Positions 42,802 to 50,916 of a stretch of DNA of 64,000 nucleotides are shown here, piece after piece. Both the position numbers and the translations under genes were made by a program. The notes under the pieces were generated by a model. The model saw nothing but the letters and a program-made list of their open reading frames with translations, did not search any database and was not told the origin of the DNA. Numbering within the stretch: position 1 is the first letter of the stretch; each line of letters starts with the position of its first letter. Source of the DNA: Rhodococcus sp. 1163 (lineage in GTDB: Bacteria; Actinomycetota; Actinomycetes; Mycobacteriales; Mycobacteriaceae); contig NZ_MKKX01000032.1 of NCBI RefSeq assembly GCF_002091985.1, forward strand, positions 1-64,000. The letters run 5' to 3'.

Positions 42802-45800
42802 CTACTTCCGACGCTCTCGTGCGAGGAGTTCGCTGACGCTCAAGGCCTGCTGCCCGCCGCGGTGGCGTCCGCTGTCGATATCGGCTTCCGCGGGATCAGG
42901 ATTGACGGGATCGTTGATTCGACGTCGACCTTGCGACGGGGTGTCTGCGCCGACGGTCGAGTCCGTGCGCTCGGGGCCGGTAGGCGTCGGCGGATCATCA
43001 GGGGTCTCGTTGCGTCGGCCGGGCGCATTTCGAGTCGTGATGTCGTAGCGCGTACGCGGTTCGCTCGGACGGGCACCAGCGCCGCTACCAGCGGAACCGT
43101 TGGTGTGGGACCCATTGTCAGCGCCGTTGGTGTGCACGCCGTTGGTCGAGGTGCCGTTGGTGGGGGAGCCGTTGGTGTGAGCGCCGTTGGTGTGAGAGCC
43201 GTTGCGAGGAGAGCCGTTGGTCTCGCGACTTTCGCCGGAACCGCCGCCTTGAGTGTAGTCGCGGTTCCCACCGGTTCCGGTGCGCGAGCCGTCGGACTCA
43301 CGGCCGGTCGAACCATTGCTGTAGGAGCCGTTACGGGCACCGTTGGACACCGACCGCTCGGCAGGCGTCGCTGTGGCCTCCTTCGACGCTTCGGGAGAGT
43401 CGGTAGGCGCACGTAGATCCGCCAGCCAGCTCTCGATCGAGCGGGAGTCCGGTGCGGCGGCCCGTACAGGCTCCGGGGTGCGGGGTGGCTGCTGCCTGAC
43501 CACCGGCTGCTCAGGAACTGCAGGCTGTTCCGGGACCACCGGCTGGTGCCGAACCACCGGCTGCTCGGGAACTACAGGTTGCTGCCGAACTGGTGGCTGC
43601 TGCCGAACTACCGGCTTCTGGGGCTCCGGTTGCGCGACGGGGGGAGCGGCCCGAACAATCTCGGCTGCCTGGGTGTCTTCGGATGGTGCCGTGGCAGGCT
43701 TGCCCGTCGCCGAACGCCGTTCTGCTTCTTTTGCTGCATAGGTCGATCGAACGGGGCCAGCGCTCGCAGGCGCGATCATCGGGATCGGTTCGGTCAGAGG
43801 TTCTGCGGCTCGTGGCGCCGGCCTCATCGGCGGCTTCACTGTGGTGAGCGGGCGTCCGCCGACGAGTGCGAGCTCGGGGACGTCGTCCGGCATCAGCTCG
43901 TCCTCGAGGATCGTCTCGCCGAGTCCGAGCCGCTGCTGAATTCGCTTCATCCACTGTGGCGCCCACCAGCAGTCGTCGCCGAGCAGTTTCATGGTGGCAG
44001 GGACGAGGAACATGCGGATGAGCGTCGCGTCGATGATGAGTGCGGCGATCATGCCGTAGGCGATGTACTTCATCATCACCAGGTCGGAGAACGCGAATGC
44101 GCCTGTCACGACGATGAGGATCAGGGCGGCCGCGGTGATGATTCGGCCGGTGTGCGAGGTTCCGATGCGGATTGCCTCGCTGGTGCTGGCTCCCTTTTCG
44201 CGGGCTTCGACCATACGAGAGAGGAGGAAGACTTCATAGTCGGTGGATAGTCCGAAGACGATGGAAATGATCAACACCAACACTGGTGCCATGATCGGCC
44301 CTGGCGTGAAGTTCATGAAGCTCGCGCCGTTGCCGTCGATGAAGATCCACGTCAGAATGCCCATCGTCGCGCCCAACCCGAGCGTCGTCATGAGGACAGC
44401 CTTGATAGGCAACACCAGCGATCCGAAGGTCAAGAACATCAACAGCGTCACTACGAAGATGACCAGAAGTGCCATCAGCGGCAGGTTGTCGATGAGGGCG
44501 GCGATACTGTCCTGCTCGATTGCAGGAGTACCCGTCACCATCACCGTGGCCCCGGCGGGCACGTCGATACTTCGCAGATAGTCGATGGCAGGCTTGGAGT
44601 CGTTTCGGTCGACGAGGCCGGCCTTGAAGACGATGACGCCATCTTTGCTCGCGCCGTCGGGAGCGAACTTTTCGATCAGCCCGGGGGCCTCGTTGGCCTG
44701 CTTGGTGATCTGTCCGAGGGATGAGCCTTGCGCGTTGGAGATGATCAGCTTGAGCGGTTCGGTACGCAACCCGGGGAACAGTTCGTCGAACTCGCCCTGT
44801 GCTTCACGAGTGATGTTGTCGGGCGGCAGGTAGGTCTCGTTGATTCCACCGAACTTGATATTGCCGACGGGGAGCGTCAGCAGTACCAGGCCGAGCACGA
44901 TGGGGATCGTCACCTTGAGCGGGTTCTGCATGACCCAGCGGGTCAGCTTGCCCCACATGCCGTTCTCGATTTCCTCGGACGACTTGGTCTTGCGCATGAA
45001 CTTCAAACCCAGCGCGTCGACGCGTGGGCCGAGGATCGCGAGCATTGCAGGCAGAATCGTGATCGCTGTCAGTGCGGCGAGCGCGACGGTGGCGATCGAG
45101 CCGTAAGCAACGGATTTGAGGAAGCCCTGCGGAAAGAGCAGTAGGCCGCCCAGGGAGGCGACGATCATCGTCGCCGAGAAGACCACGGTGCGGCCTGCGG
45201 TCATGACGGTGCGTCGGACAGCTTGGGTGGTGGAATAGCCGTCGCCGAGCTCTTCTCGGAATCTGGACACGATGAAGAGCCCGTAGTCGATCGCCAAGCC
45301 CAACCCGACGAGAGAGACCACCGGTGCGACGAAGCTGTTGACCTCGGTGAAGTTGGTGAAGACCTTGACGATTCCGTTGGCTCCGACGACCGTGAGCCCA
45401 CCGACGATCAAGGGCAACGCCGCGGCTACGACGCCACCGAAGATGAAGAAGAGTAGGACCGCCACGGCGGGAATGGCGAGCAGTTCCATCCGGTGGATAT
45501 CGCCGGCCATGGTGGACTGCAAGGCGCCGGCGACTGCCTGCAGACCGGTGACCTGCACGTCGACGCCGTCGACGTAGAAGACGTCCTTGATTTTCTGAAA
45601 ATTGTTGGTCAGCTCGGTGTCGTTGTCACCGACGATCGCGATACTGGCGATGGCGTGGGTTCTGTCCGGGGTGGCCAGCGCCGGGGCGCTGACGGCGTTG
45701 TCGACCTTGAAGTAGGTGCCGTTGATCTTGGAGATCTGGTCGGGATGCTCGCCGACGAGAGAGTTGAGGCTGTCGGTGACCTTCGCGTTGAAGTCCGGGT

Positions 45801-46047
45801 CATCGATGGTTTTACCTTCGGGCGCGGTGTAGAGAACGATCACGTCGCTGGACTGATCACGCCCGAAGGTCTCGTCGGCGAGGCGAGCGGCCTGGGCCGA
45901 CTCCGAACCCGGGTCGTCCCAGCCGCTCTGGCTCAGATGGTCGTTGAGATCCAACCCGTACGCTGCGAAGCCCAGAAGCCCGGCCACCATGACTCCGATG
46001 ACCGTGAACCGCAAGCGGTAGACGAGATCTCCCCATCTGGCGAACAC
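42802..46047 (-). CDS. mmpL3: MmpL3-type trehalose monomycolate transporter with long C-terminal tail
   Basis: 1081 aa RND/MMPL transporter that, in mycobacteria, moves trehalose monomycolate to the periplasm and is the target of SQ109-type drugs. Twelve membrane segments in two halves; proton-relay pairs D254-Y255 and D603-Y604. After residue ~680 comes a cytoplasmic tail of about 400 residues with Pro/Gln/Val repeats (VVPEQPVV, VVRQQPPV) and Asn-Gly-Ser/Thr repeats (HTNGSPTNGTSTNG), ending in a basic stretch. Assignment rests on the tail plus synteny: NYN gene, trmB, two P-loop genes and pckA follow as in M. tuberculosis. GTG start with AAGGAG; overlaps nothing but touches the NYN stop. Confidence 0.9.
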   Translation of the reverse strand: MFARWGDLVYRLRFTVIGVMVAGLLGFAAYGLDLNDHLSQSGWDDPGSESAQAARLADETFGRDQSSDVIVLYTAPEGKTIDDPDFNAKVTDSLNSLVGEHPDQISKINGTYFKVDNAVSAPALATPDRTHAIASIAIVGDNDTELTNNFQKIKDVFYVDGVDVQVTGLQAVAGALQSTMAGDIHRMELLAIPAVAVLLFFIFGGVVAAALPLIVGGLTVVGANGIVKVFTNFTEVNSFVAPVVSLVGLGLAIDYGLFIVSRFREELGDGYSTTQAVRRTVMTAGRTVVFSATMIVASLGGLLLFPQGFLKSVAYGSIATVALAALTAITILPAMLAILGPRVDALGLKFMRKTKSSEEIENGMWGKLTRWVMQNPLKVTIPIVLGLVLLTLPVGNIKFGGINETYLPPDNITREAQGEFDELFPGLRTEPLKLIISNAQGSSLGQITKQANEAPGLIEKFAPDGASKDGVIVFKAGLVDRNDSKPAIDYLRSIDVPAGATVMVTGTPAIEQDSIAALIDNLPLMALLVIFVVTLLMFLTFGSLVLPIKAVLMTTLGLGATMGILTWIFIDGNGASFMNFTPGPIMAPVLVLIISIVFGLSTDYEVFLLSRMVEAREKGASTSEAIRIGTSHTGRIITAAALILIVVTGAFAFSDLVMMKYIAYGMIAALIIDATLIRMFLVPATMKLLGDDCWWAPQWMKRIQQRLGLGETILEDELMPDDVPELALVGGRPLTTVKPPMRPAPRAAEPLTEPIPMIAPASAGPVRSTYAAKEAERRSATGKPATAPSEDTQAAEIVRAAPPVAQPEPQKPVVRQQPPVRQQPVVPEQPVVRHQPVVPEQPAVPEQPVVRQQPPRTPEPVRAAAPDSRSIESWLADLRAPTDSPEASKEATATPAERSVSNGARNGSYSNGSTGRESDGSRTGTGGNRDYTQGGGSGESRETNGSPRNGSHTNGAHTNGSPTNGTSTNGVHTNGADNGSHTNGSAGSGAGARPSEPRTRYDITTRNAPGRRNETPDDPPTPTGPERTDSTVGADTPSQGRRRINDPVNPDPAEADIDSGRHRGGQQALSVSELLARERRK
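43085..43225. repeat. Low-complexity repeat encoding the NGS/NGT tail of MmpL3
   Basis: Repeated GCCGTTGGTGTG-type units with a period near 15 bp (approximate limits). They encode the Asn-Gly-Ser/Thr repeats on the minus strand. A second repetitive block at about 43495-43620 encodes the Pro-Gln-Val repeats. Confidence 0.7.
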
Positions 46048-46752
46048 TTAAGAAACTCCTTGACGCCCGACGAGAAGGGCGGACAGTGGTCGGAACGGCT
46101 GCAGCCATGCGCCTTCGTCCGGCAGCGAGTCGAGACTCACGCGAGGCAGAGACTCACGGAAGACCCCGGGAATGTCCTCGAGGTCGAGGAACTCCAGAGT
46201 CTCCGATGTGACCGCCCAGCTTGCGTGCTCACGGAATCCGAGCACCTGAACGGGCACACCTGTTGCGGCGATGCTCTCCAGTGGCTCACGAAAGGCCTGG
46301 CCATCCGCCGAAGCGACCATGACTCCGGCAAGCCCGCCACCGCGATTGCGAAACTCGATGTGGTCGAGCATGTCGTCGTCAACATCACTGTCTTCGTCCA
46401 CCTTGGGCTTGGCGAACACCGCGAAACCCACGTTACGCAACGCTTCGACCCAGGGTCGAACGACGTCGGCGCTGCCTGGGGCGATATTGGTGAAGACCGT
46501 TGCCTCGGCTTCGAGGATCCCCGAACCGTTGGCCGAGAGTTCGGCGGTGCGCTGCAACAGCCATCGGCCCAGCGCATCGAACCGTGGGCGGTACGCCGCA
46601 GTCGGCCTGCCGCCGAGAATTGCACCGAGCCCCATGTCGAGGTTGGGGGCATCCCACACCAGAAGCACTCGCTTGTTGTGATGAGAATCACTTGTGTCGA
46701 GGGCGGGTATGGGAGCGAAAGCTGTATTCGGTACCTCTTCGCTGACGCTCAT
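46048..46752 (-). CDS. NYN-domain protein (Rv0207c-like)
   Basis: 234 aa PIN-like/NYN putative ribonuclease domain. Acidic active-site candidates are visible: VLLVWDAPNLDMGLG near the start, DSDVDDDMLDHIEF in the middle and VMVASADGQAF. ATG 46752 overlaps the trmB stop by 4 nt (ATGA), with GGGGGAAGA upstream, and its stop abuts the mmpL3 GTG. Conserved position between trmB and mmpL3 in mycolate-producing bacteria (from memory). RNA target unknown. Confidence 0.82.
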   Translation of the reverse strand: MSVSEEVPNTAFAPIPALDTSDSHHNKRVLLVWDAPNLDMGLGAILGGRPTAAYRPRFDALGRWLLQRTAELSANGSGILEAEATVFTNIAPGSADVVRPWVEALRNVGFAVFAKPKVDEDSDVDDDMLDHIEFRNRGGGLAGVMVASADGQAFREPLESIAATGVPVQVLGFREHASWAVTSETLEFLDLEDIPGVFRESLPRVSLDSLPDEGAWLQPFRPLSALLVGRQGVS

Positions 46753-47507
46753 GGTGTGATCTTCCCCCATATCAACTCCGTCACCGAGCTACCCACAAGT
46801 TGGGCTTTGCCCTCGAACTTGGTGACGGGTCGCTCGTGTGTCATCGGAGACTCCCAATCGAGAACGGTCAGCAACGGTTCTGCGTTCCCGGCCTCGGCGA
46901 TCCATTCTGCATACTCGGCGTGATCGGTCGCGACATGCAGAACTCCGCCCGGCTTCAACCGGTCGGCGATCATCGCGAAGGTGGGGGCCTGCAGCAGCCG
47001 TCGTTTGTGGTGGCGGACCTTGGGCCAGGGATCCGGAAAGAACACCCGGACGCCCGTCAACGATTCAGAGGTCAGCATGTTCTCCAACACGTCCATCGCA
47101 TCGCCGCGAAGTAGACGAATGTTGTCGATCTCCTCGCGCTCGATCTGCTGCAGCGTCTGAGCGAGACCGGGGCGGTAGACCTCGACCGCCATCAAGTTCA
47201 CGTGCGGTTCGGCCTGTGCCATCGCGGTCGTGGCGGTACCGGTTCCGGATCCGATCTCGAGGATCGTCGGCCCTTGACGGCCGAACCACCCATCGATGTC
47301 GATGAGGTCGTCGGCGACATCGCGACCGATCTTCGGCCATAGCGTGTCCCAGGTGGTCTGCTGCGCGGCGGTCAAAGCGCCGCGCCGGGAGCGAAAGCTC
47401 GTCACCCTCGGGTACAGCCTGGACCCTCGATTCTGGCCCTGGTTGTCCCCTGGTTCGAGGTTCGGCGTGGTGCTTTGTGCGTCGTTCACTGGACCATTGT
47501 CGCCCAT
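46749..47507 (-). CDS. trmB: tRNA (guanine-N7-)-methyltransferase
   Basis: 252 aa. SAM motif I ILEIGSGTGTAT, and the TrmB hallmark FFPDPWPKVRHHKRRL. It methylates G46 of tRNA variable loops to m7G. An N-terminal extension of ~40 residues (Asn/Gln-rich) precedes the catalytic domain, common in Corynebacteriales. First gene of the trmB-NYN-mmpL3 minus-strand cluster. Confidence 0.95.
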   Translation of the reverse strand: MGDNGPVNDAQSTTPNLEPGDNQGQNRGSRLYPRVTSFRSRRGALTAAQQTTWDTLWPKIGRDVADDLIDIDGWFGRQGPTILEIGSGTGTATTAMAQAEPHVNLMAVEVYRPGLAQTLQQIEREEIDNIRLLRGDAMDVLENMLTSESLTGVRVFFPDPWPKVRHHKRRLLQAPTFAMIADRLKPGGVLHVATDHAEYAEWIAEAGNAEPLLTVLDWESPMTHERPVTKFEGKAQLVGSSVTELIWGKITP

Positions 47508-47693
47508 CGGCAGAGTGTGTGGCAGATGGGTCTGGAGTTGAAGTTGAGACTTTCTGTGTAGATGCAGGCCAGCAGGTGTCTGCTGTGGAAAGTTTCTGGC
47601 GGGTCTGTGTCAGAATCGGTCGGCACGACGGGTTGGGGCCCTGTCGTGAGCACAAAACCCGGTTACGTGCAGCAATCTCGGTGGGGGGACGTC

Positions 47694-48740
47694 ATGAGCG
47701 GAGTGAACCAGGGTCGAATGCGCTCACTTGCGTCGAGTGTGTCCGAGCGCGATCCGGCTTCGGGCCACGAGATCGAGCTCGCTCTCGACCGCTGCTTCGC
47801 CCGGATTCGCGTTCAAGTGGGAGGCCGGGTCGGGGTGGGCAAGTCCTCGGTGCGGGCCGTGCTGACGTCGTCGACAGTCCCCGCATTCACTGACGTCGAG
47901 ATCACCGAGACCGCTGCGATGGACGTGCCGAGCGCACCCGACCCCGATCTCGACGGGGACGTAGTGGTCTATGTGCTTACCAGTGGCGCCCAGAAGGCGG
48001 ACGTCGACGCTGTGGCATCGGCTTCGCACGTGGTGCCGGTACTGGCAAAGGCAGACACCGTCGACGATCTTGCGGGGGTGCTGGACCGGCTGACGTCCGC
48101 GGTCGGCATCGAAGTGCTTCCGTTGATGGGAACGATCGCCCGGACGGTGTCGGAGGGCGAGCCGAAGTCCTTCGACATGCTTCGCCGCGCGGCTCCGCAC
48201 CTTTCCTCGGACATGATGCTGACACGGGAGAGATTTCTGCGCGCCGATATTTCCCCCGCGTCGGTGTCAGACGAAGTGCCGACTGCGGCCGAGCGTGACG
48301 TACTCGTCGAGCACATCGAAATCCTCGGTGTGCGCACCGTCGCAGAGGCCCTGCAGTCCGATCCCACGATGGATGACGTGCGGATTCGGCTCCTGCTGCT
48401 CGGCGTCAGTGGCGCGGCGCGGTTCACCGACACAGTCCGGCGGAGTGTCGAGCGGGTGCGCGTCGAAAGGCAGGCCCGCCTACTGCACCGGTTGACCGAA
48501 CTTGCTGCCGAGCATCCGACGAGCGCCGAGGAACTCGAGACCTTCCTGACCTCCGACGAAGCAGTGCTGGCGATCATGCGGTCGGCGTTGGATGCGCTCG
48601 GTGAGACGGTGGAGCCCGGGGACAAGGTCGAAGCGGCCGCACTGTGGCTTGCACGCGCGCAGTCCACCGGAGATCCGAACTACAGCCGGGCAGCACGCGC
48701 GATCTCGCGGGGGTATCTACGAATGCGAGTCCACTCGTGA
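47694..48740 (+). CDS. P-loop GTPase-like protein, Rv0209-like
   Basis: 348 aa, no membrane segment. Walker A/G1 GRVGVGKS at residues 44-51 (in RIRVQVGGRVGVGKSSV) and a G4-like AKAD in VLAKADTVDD; the rest is helical (long C-terminal helices ending REL-rich). Resembles small GTPase domains attached to helical bundles. Start ATG 47694 has GGGGGG 6 nt upstream. Its TGA overlaps the GTG of the next gene (GTGA). Corresponds in position and size to M. tuberculosis Rv0209 (from memory); function not described. Likely works with the following membrane protein. Confidence 0.75.
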   Translation: MSGVNQGRMRSLASSVSERDPASGHEIELALDRCFARIRVQVGGRVGVGKSSVRAVLTSSTVPAFTDVEITETAAMDVPSAPDPDLDGDVVVYVLTSGAQKADVDAVASASHVVPVLAKADTVDDLAGVLDRLTSAVGIEVLPLMGTIARTVSEGEPKSFDMLRRAAPHLSSDMMLTRERFLRADISPASVSDEVPTAAERDVLVEHIEILGVRTVAEALQSDPTMDDVRIRLLLLGVSGAARFTDTVRRSVERVRVERQARLLHRLTELAAEHPTSAEELETFLTSDEAVLAIMRSALDALGETVEPGDKVEAAALWLARAQSTGDPNYSRAARAISRGYLRMRVHS

Positions 48741-50269
48741 TCGACGTACCCGCAGACATGGACAGCGTCGTTCGCCGGTGGTATCCGATAGGGACAGACG
48801 ACATCGCGAACGCACGGCGCGCAGTTCCCCGTGGCGTCTATCTCTCCGGCGTCGGCGGATCGGGCGTCTCTGCCGTCGAAAGGGAATTGGCCGTCGCAGC
48901 CGACGGGGTACTCGAGTGGGCTCATGACGTCACCACGGCAGCGTTGGTGGTCTACGTACTCGACGCGTCCGCACCGCTCGGCCGCGACGCCCTGGCCGAG
49001 CTGGCGCCCGCGTTGGAATCGACGACCGTCGCTGTGGTGATCAACAAGATCGATGCCCACCGAGATTGGCGTGAGGTTCGGCGATCGGTGTCGGCAGTGA
49101 TCAGCGAGCGCGTTCCTCGTGCCGTCGACGTGTCACTGTGGCCCACTTCCGCCAAGCTCGCCGAGTGCAGTCGCACGTCGGCAGATCGCGACGCGCGGGC
49201 CTCGCTCGCGGACGAGTCGGGAATCGATGCGCTCGGGGCCTTCGTCTGCTCAGCGATGGTGCAGTCGGACCGCGCGGTGCGCGAGCGGAAGTACAACGCA
49301 GCCGTACGTGCTGCCGCCGCGGGAGCGCGTCGCGAGATCGTGAACAAGGCGCGGGCGGTGACGAGCGCGTCGACGACAGCCGGACTGCGCGCAGAGCGGG
49401 CTCGGCTCGCCGACTCACGTGATCGCGGCCGGACCGACCGCGCCGCGACGTTGCGTAGCAGGCTTCAGTTGACCCGCGCGGAAACGATGCACGAGATCAA
49501 CGAGGCGATACGTCAATTCACCTCTGATGCAAGAGAATCCGTCGATACGGCGAGCAGAGCGGAACTTTCGCAACTACCCGCGCATCTGACTCGGCTGCTC
49601 GAACGTGCCAGAGACGGGGTGGAATCCTCGTTGGTGGCAAGGCTGCGCTCGATCGATGCCGATCTCGGTTTGGGCGCGGAAGTGCCCGGTGAGGTCCAGG
49701 CTCGGACCGAGATCGAGGAACCGACCCAGCGTCGCCGAAGTATGGAAGACCGCATCATGATTTTCGTCGGCGCATCCGCCGGTGTCGGGTTGGGTCGCAT
49801 TGCGGTGTCGCCGTTGTCGATGGTGCCCGCGCTGGCGATTGCCGTCATTCCCGTCTCGCTGATACTCGGCGCCCTCGCTGCGTGGTGGTTGGTGCGCGCC
49901 CGCTCGCTGGTTGCCGATCGGGTACATGTGCGTACGTGGGCGTACGAGAGGGCAGGATCGGCCAAGTCATTGTGGGAGCAGAGTACGCTCGCCCGAATCC
50001 TCGCTGCCGAGACCGCGTTCGCGCAGGCGGAGGGTGAGACCTCGCGTGCGATGGCGATCTCGGCCGAGACCGAACTCGGACGAGTCGAGGCCGCACTGAG
50101 AGGTGCCGCGCAACATCGGGCGGCGGTTCTCGCAGCGTGCGACAGGGACCTTGCATCGCTGGATCGTGGAATCGAGAAGTTCGACGTGTCCGACCCGGCG
50201 AATACTCACCGGAGATCTATCGAGCCGAGGGTGGAACCGACGCGTTCCGCGGCGCGTCTGAACAGGTAG
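48737..50269 (+). CDS. Membrane P-loop-like protein, Rv0210-like, dynamin-like layout
   Basis: 510 aa. A degenerate G1, GVGGSGVS at 38-45 (Lys replaced by Val), then intact G4 NKID (103-106) and G5 SAK (138-140). A long helical, probably coiled-coil, region follows (~170-330), two adjacent membrane helices (~340-357 and ~362-385) and a final helical region. This order recalls bacterial dynamin-like proteins, but no dynamin signature was seen. GTG start overlaps the preceding gene by 4 nt. Tandem with an intact-P-loop partner, it may be the non-hydrolysing half of a membrane-remodelling pair. Function unknown. Confidence 0.72.
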   Translation: MIDVPADMDSVVRRWYPIGTDDIANARRAVPRGVYLSGVGGSGVSAVERELAVAADGVLEWAHDVTTAALVVYVLDASAPLGRDALAELAPALESTTVAVVINKIDAHRDWREVRRSVSAVISERVPRAVDVSLWPTSAKLAECSRTSADRDARASLADESGIDALGAFVCSAMVQSDRAVRERKYNAAVRAAAAGARREIVNKARAVTSASTTAGLRAERARLADSRDRGRTDRAATLRSRLQLTRAETMHEINEAIRQFTSDARESVDTASRAELSQLPAHLTRLLERARDGVESSLVARLRSIDADLGLGAEVPGEVQARTEIEEPTQRRRSMEDRIMIFVGASAGVGLGRIAVSPLSMVPALAIAVIPVSLILGALAAWWLVRARSLVADRVHVRTWAYERAGSAKSLWEQSTLARILAAETAFAQAEGETSRAMAISAETELGRVEAALRGAAQHRAAVLAACDRDLASLDRGIEKFDVSDPANTHRRSIEPRVEPTRSAARLNR

Positions 50270-50312
50270 GGGTGCGACAGTACTGTCCGTACGAGACATC
50301 GAGGTGGGGACC

Positions 50313-50606
50313 ATGGACTTTACCGATGCGTTCTTCGTAGACGCGAGTACCGCGGCCGACCCCGACGAACCGTCGGAGGCGCCCTCGACACAGATGTTCG
50401 ACGTCGACGGCGATGGGTTCGAGGAAACTCGGGTGACTCACACCGATGCCGGCGTGACCATTGCACGTGACGCCGACGCCGATGGCGTGATCGAAACCTT
50501 CACAAGTTTCGGGCGTGACGGCGGTTACCAATCCTGGGAGATTTTTCGTACCGCCGACGGATCCTCGCGGTGGGAGCGCACCGATTCGGGCGAGATATTC
50601 GATTAG
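50313..50606 (+). CDS. Small acidic protein with DxDxDG-type calcium-binding repeats
   Basis: 97 aa. Two Asp-rich loops resemble EF-hand/dockerin-type calcium sites: FDVDGDGFEETRV and RDADADGVIETFT, each followed by a short beta-like strand, then DGSSRWERTDSGEIFD. No signal peptide. ATG 50313 follows GAGGTGGGG. It lies 43 bp after the Rv0210-like gene on the same strand and may be cotranscribed. Function unknown; actinobacterial genomes have similar small proteins annotated only as hypothetical. Confidence 0.65.
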   Translation: MDFTDAFFVDASTAADPDEPSEAPSTQMFDVDGDGFEETRVTHTDAGVTIARDADADGVIETFTSFGRDGGYQSWEIFRTADGSSRWERTDSGEIFD

Positions 50607-50916
50607 TTGTAGTTGATCGTTCTTCCATGTCAGTACCGATAACGTCGTCGGCGCGAATCGACTTTCCATCAGCTGAATCGTTCTTGTGACCAATCGGACA
50701 ACACCCCGGTTCCGGAACGGCGTCACTCGGCGTTAACCTGAGACCAGGACACCCGGCGCCCGTGTTCTCGATTGACGTGACCGGTAGGATGCGGTATACG
50801 CAATTCGGCAATCGGGCAGCGCCCCACAGAAAGGGATGATCAGGTTTGCTTTGTACCGCTGCTCAGCCCGGCAGCGACGAAGTGTATCTGGTTCCGGCTC
50901 ACCCCAGGAGAGTTAG
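50607..50916 (+). promoter_or_regulatory. 310-bp pckA upstream region with a sigma70-type promoter
   Basis: No convincing gene is present. A good housekeeping promoter reads TTGACG (50772-50777), a 17-bp spacer, then TATACG (50795-50800), giving a leader of about 110 nt. AGGAGAG lies about 5 nt before the pckA ATG. The first ~150 bp show no structure I can name. Confidence 0.6.

Noticed and set aside
43085-43620. Tandem units in the mmpL3 tail considered as a CRISPR-like array
   Set aside because: Units are ~15 bp, in frame and encode protein repeats; no spacers and no cas genes.
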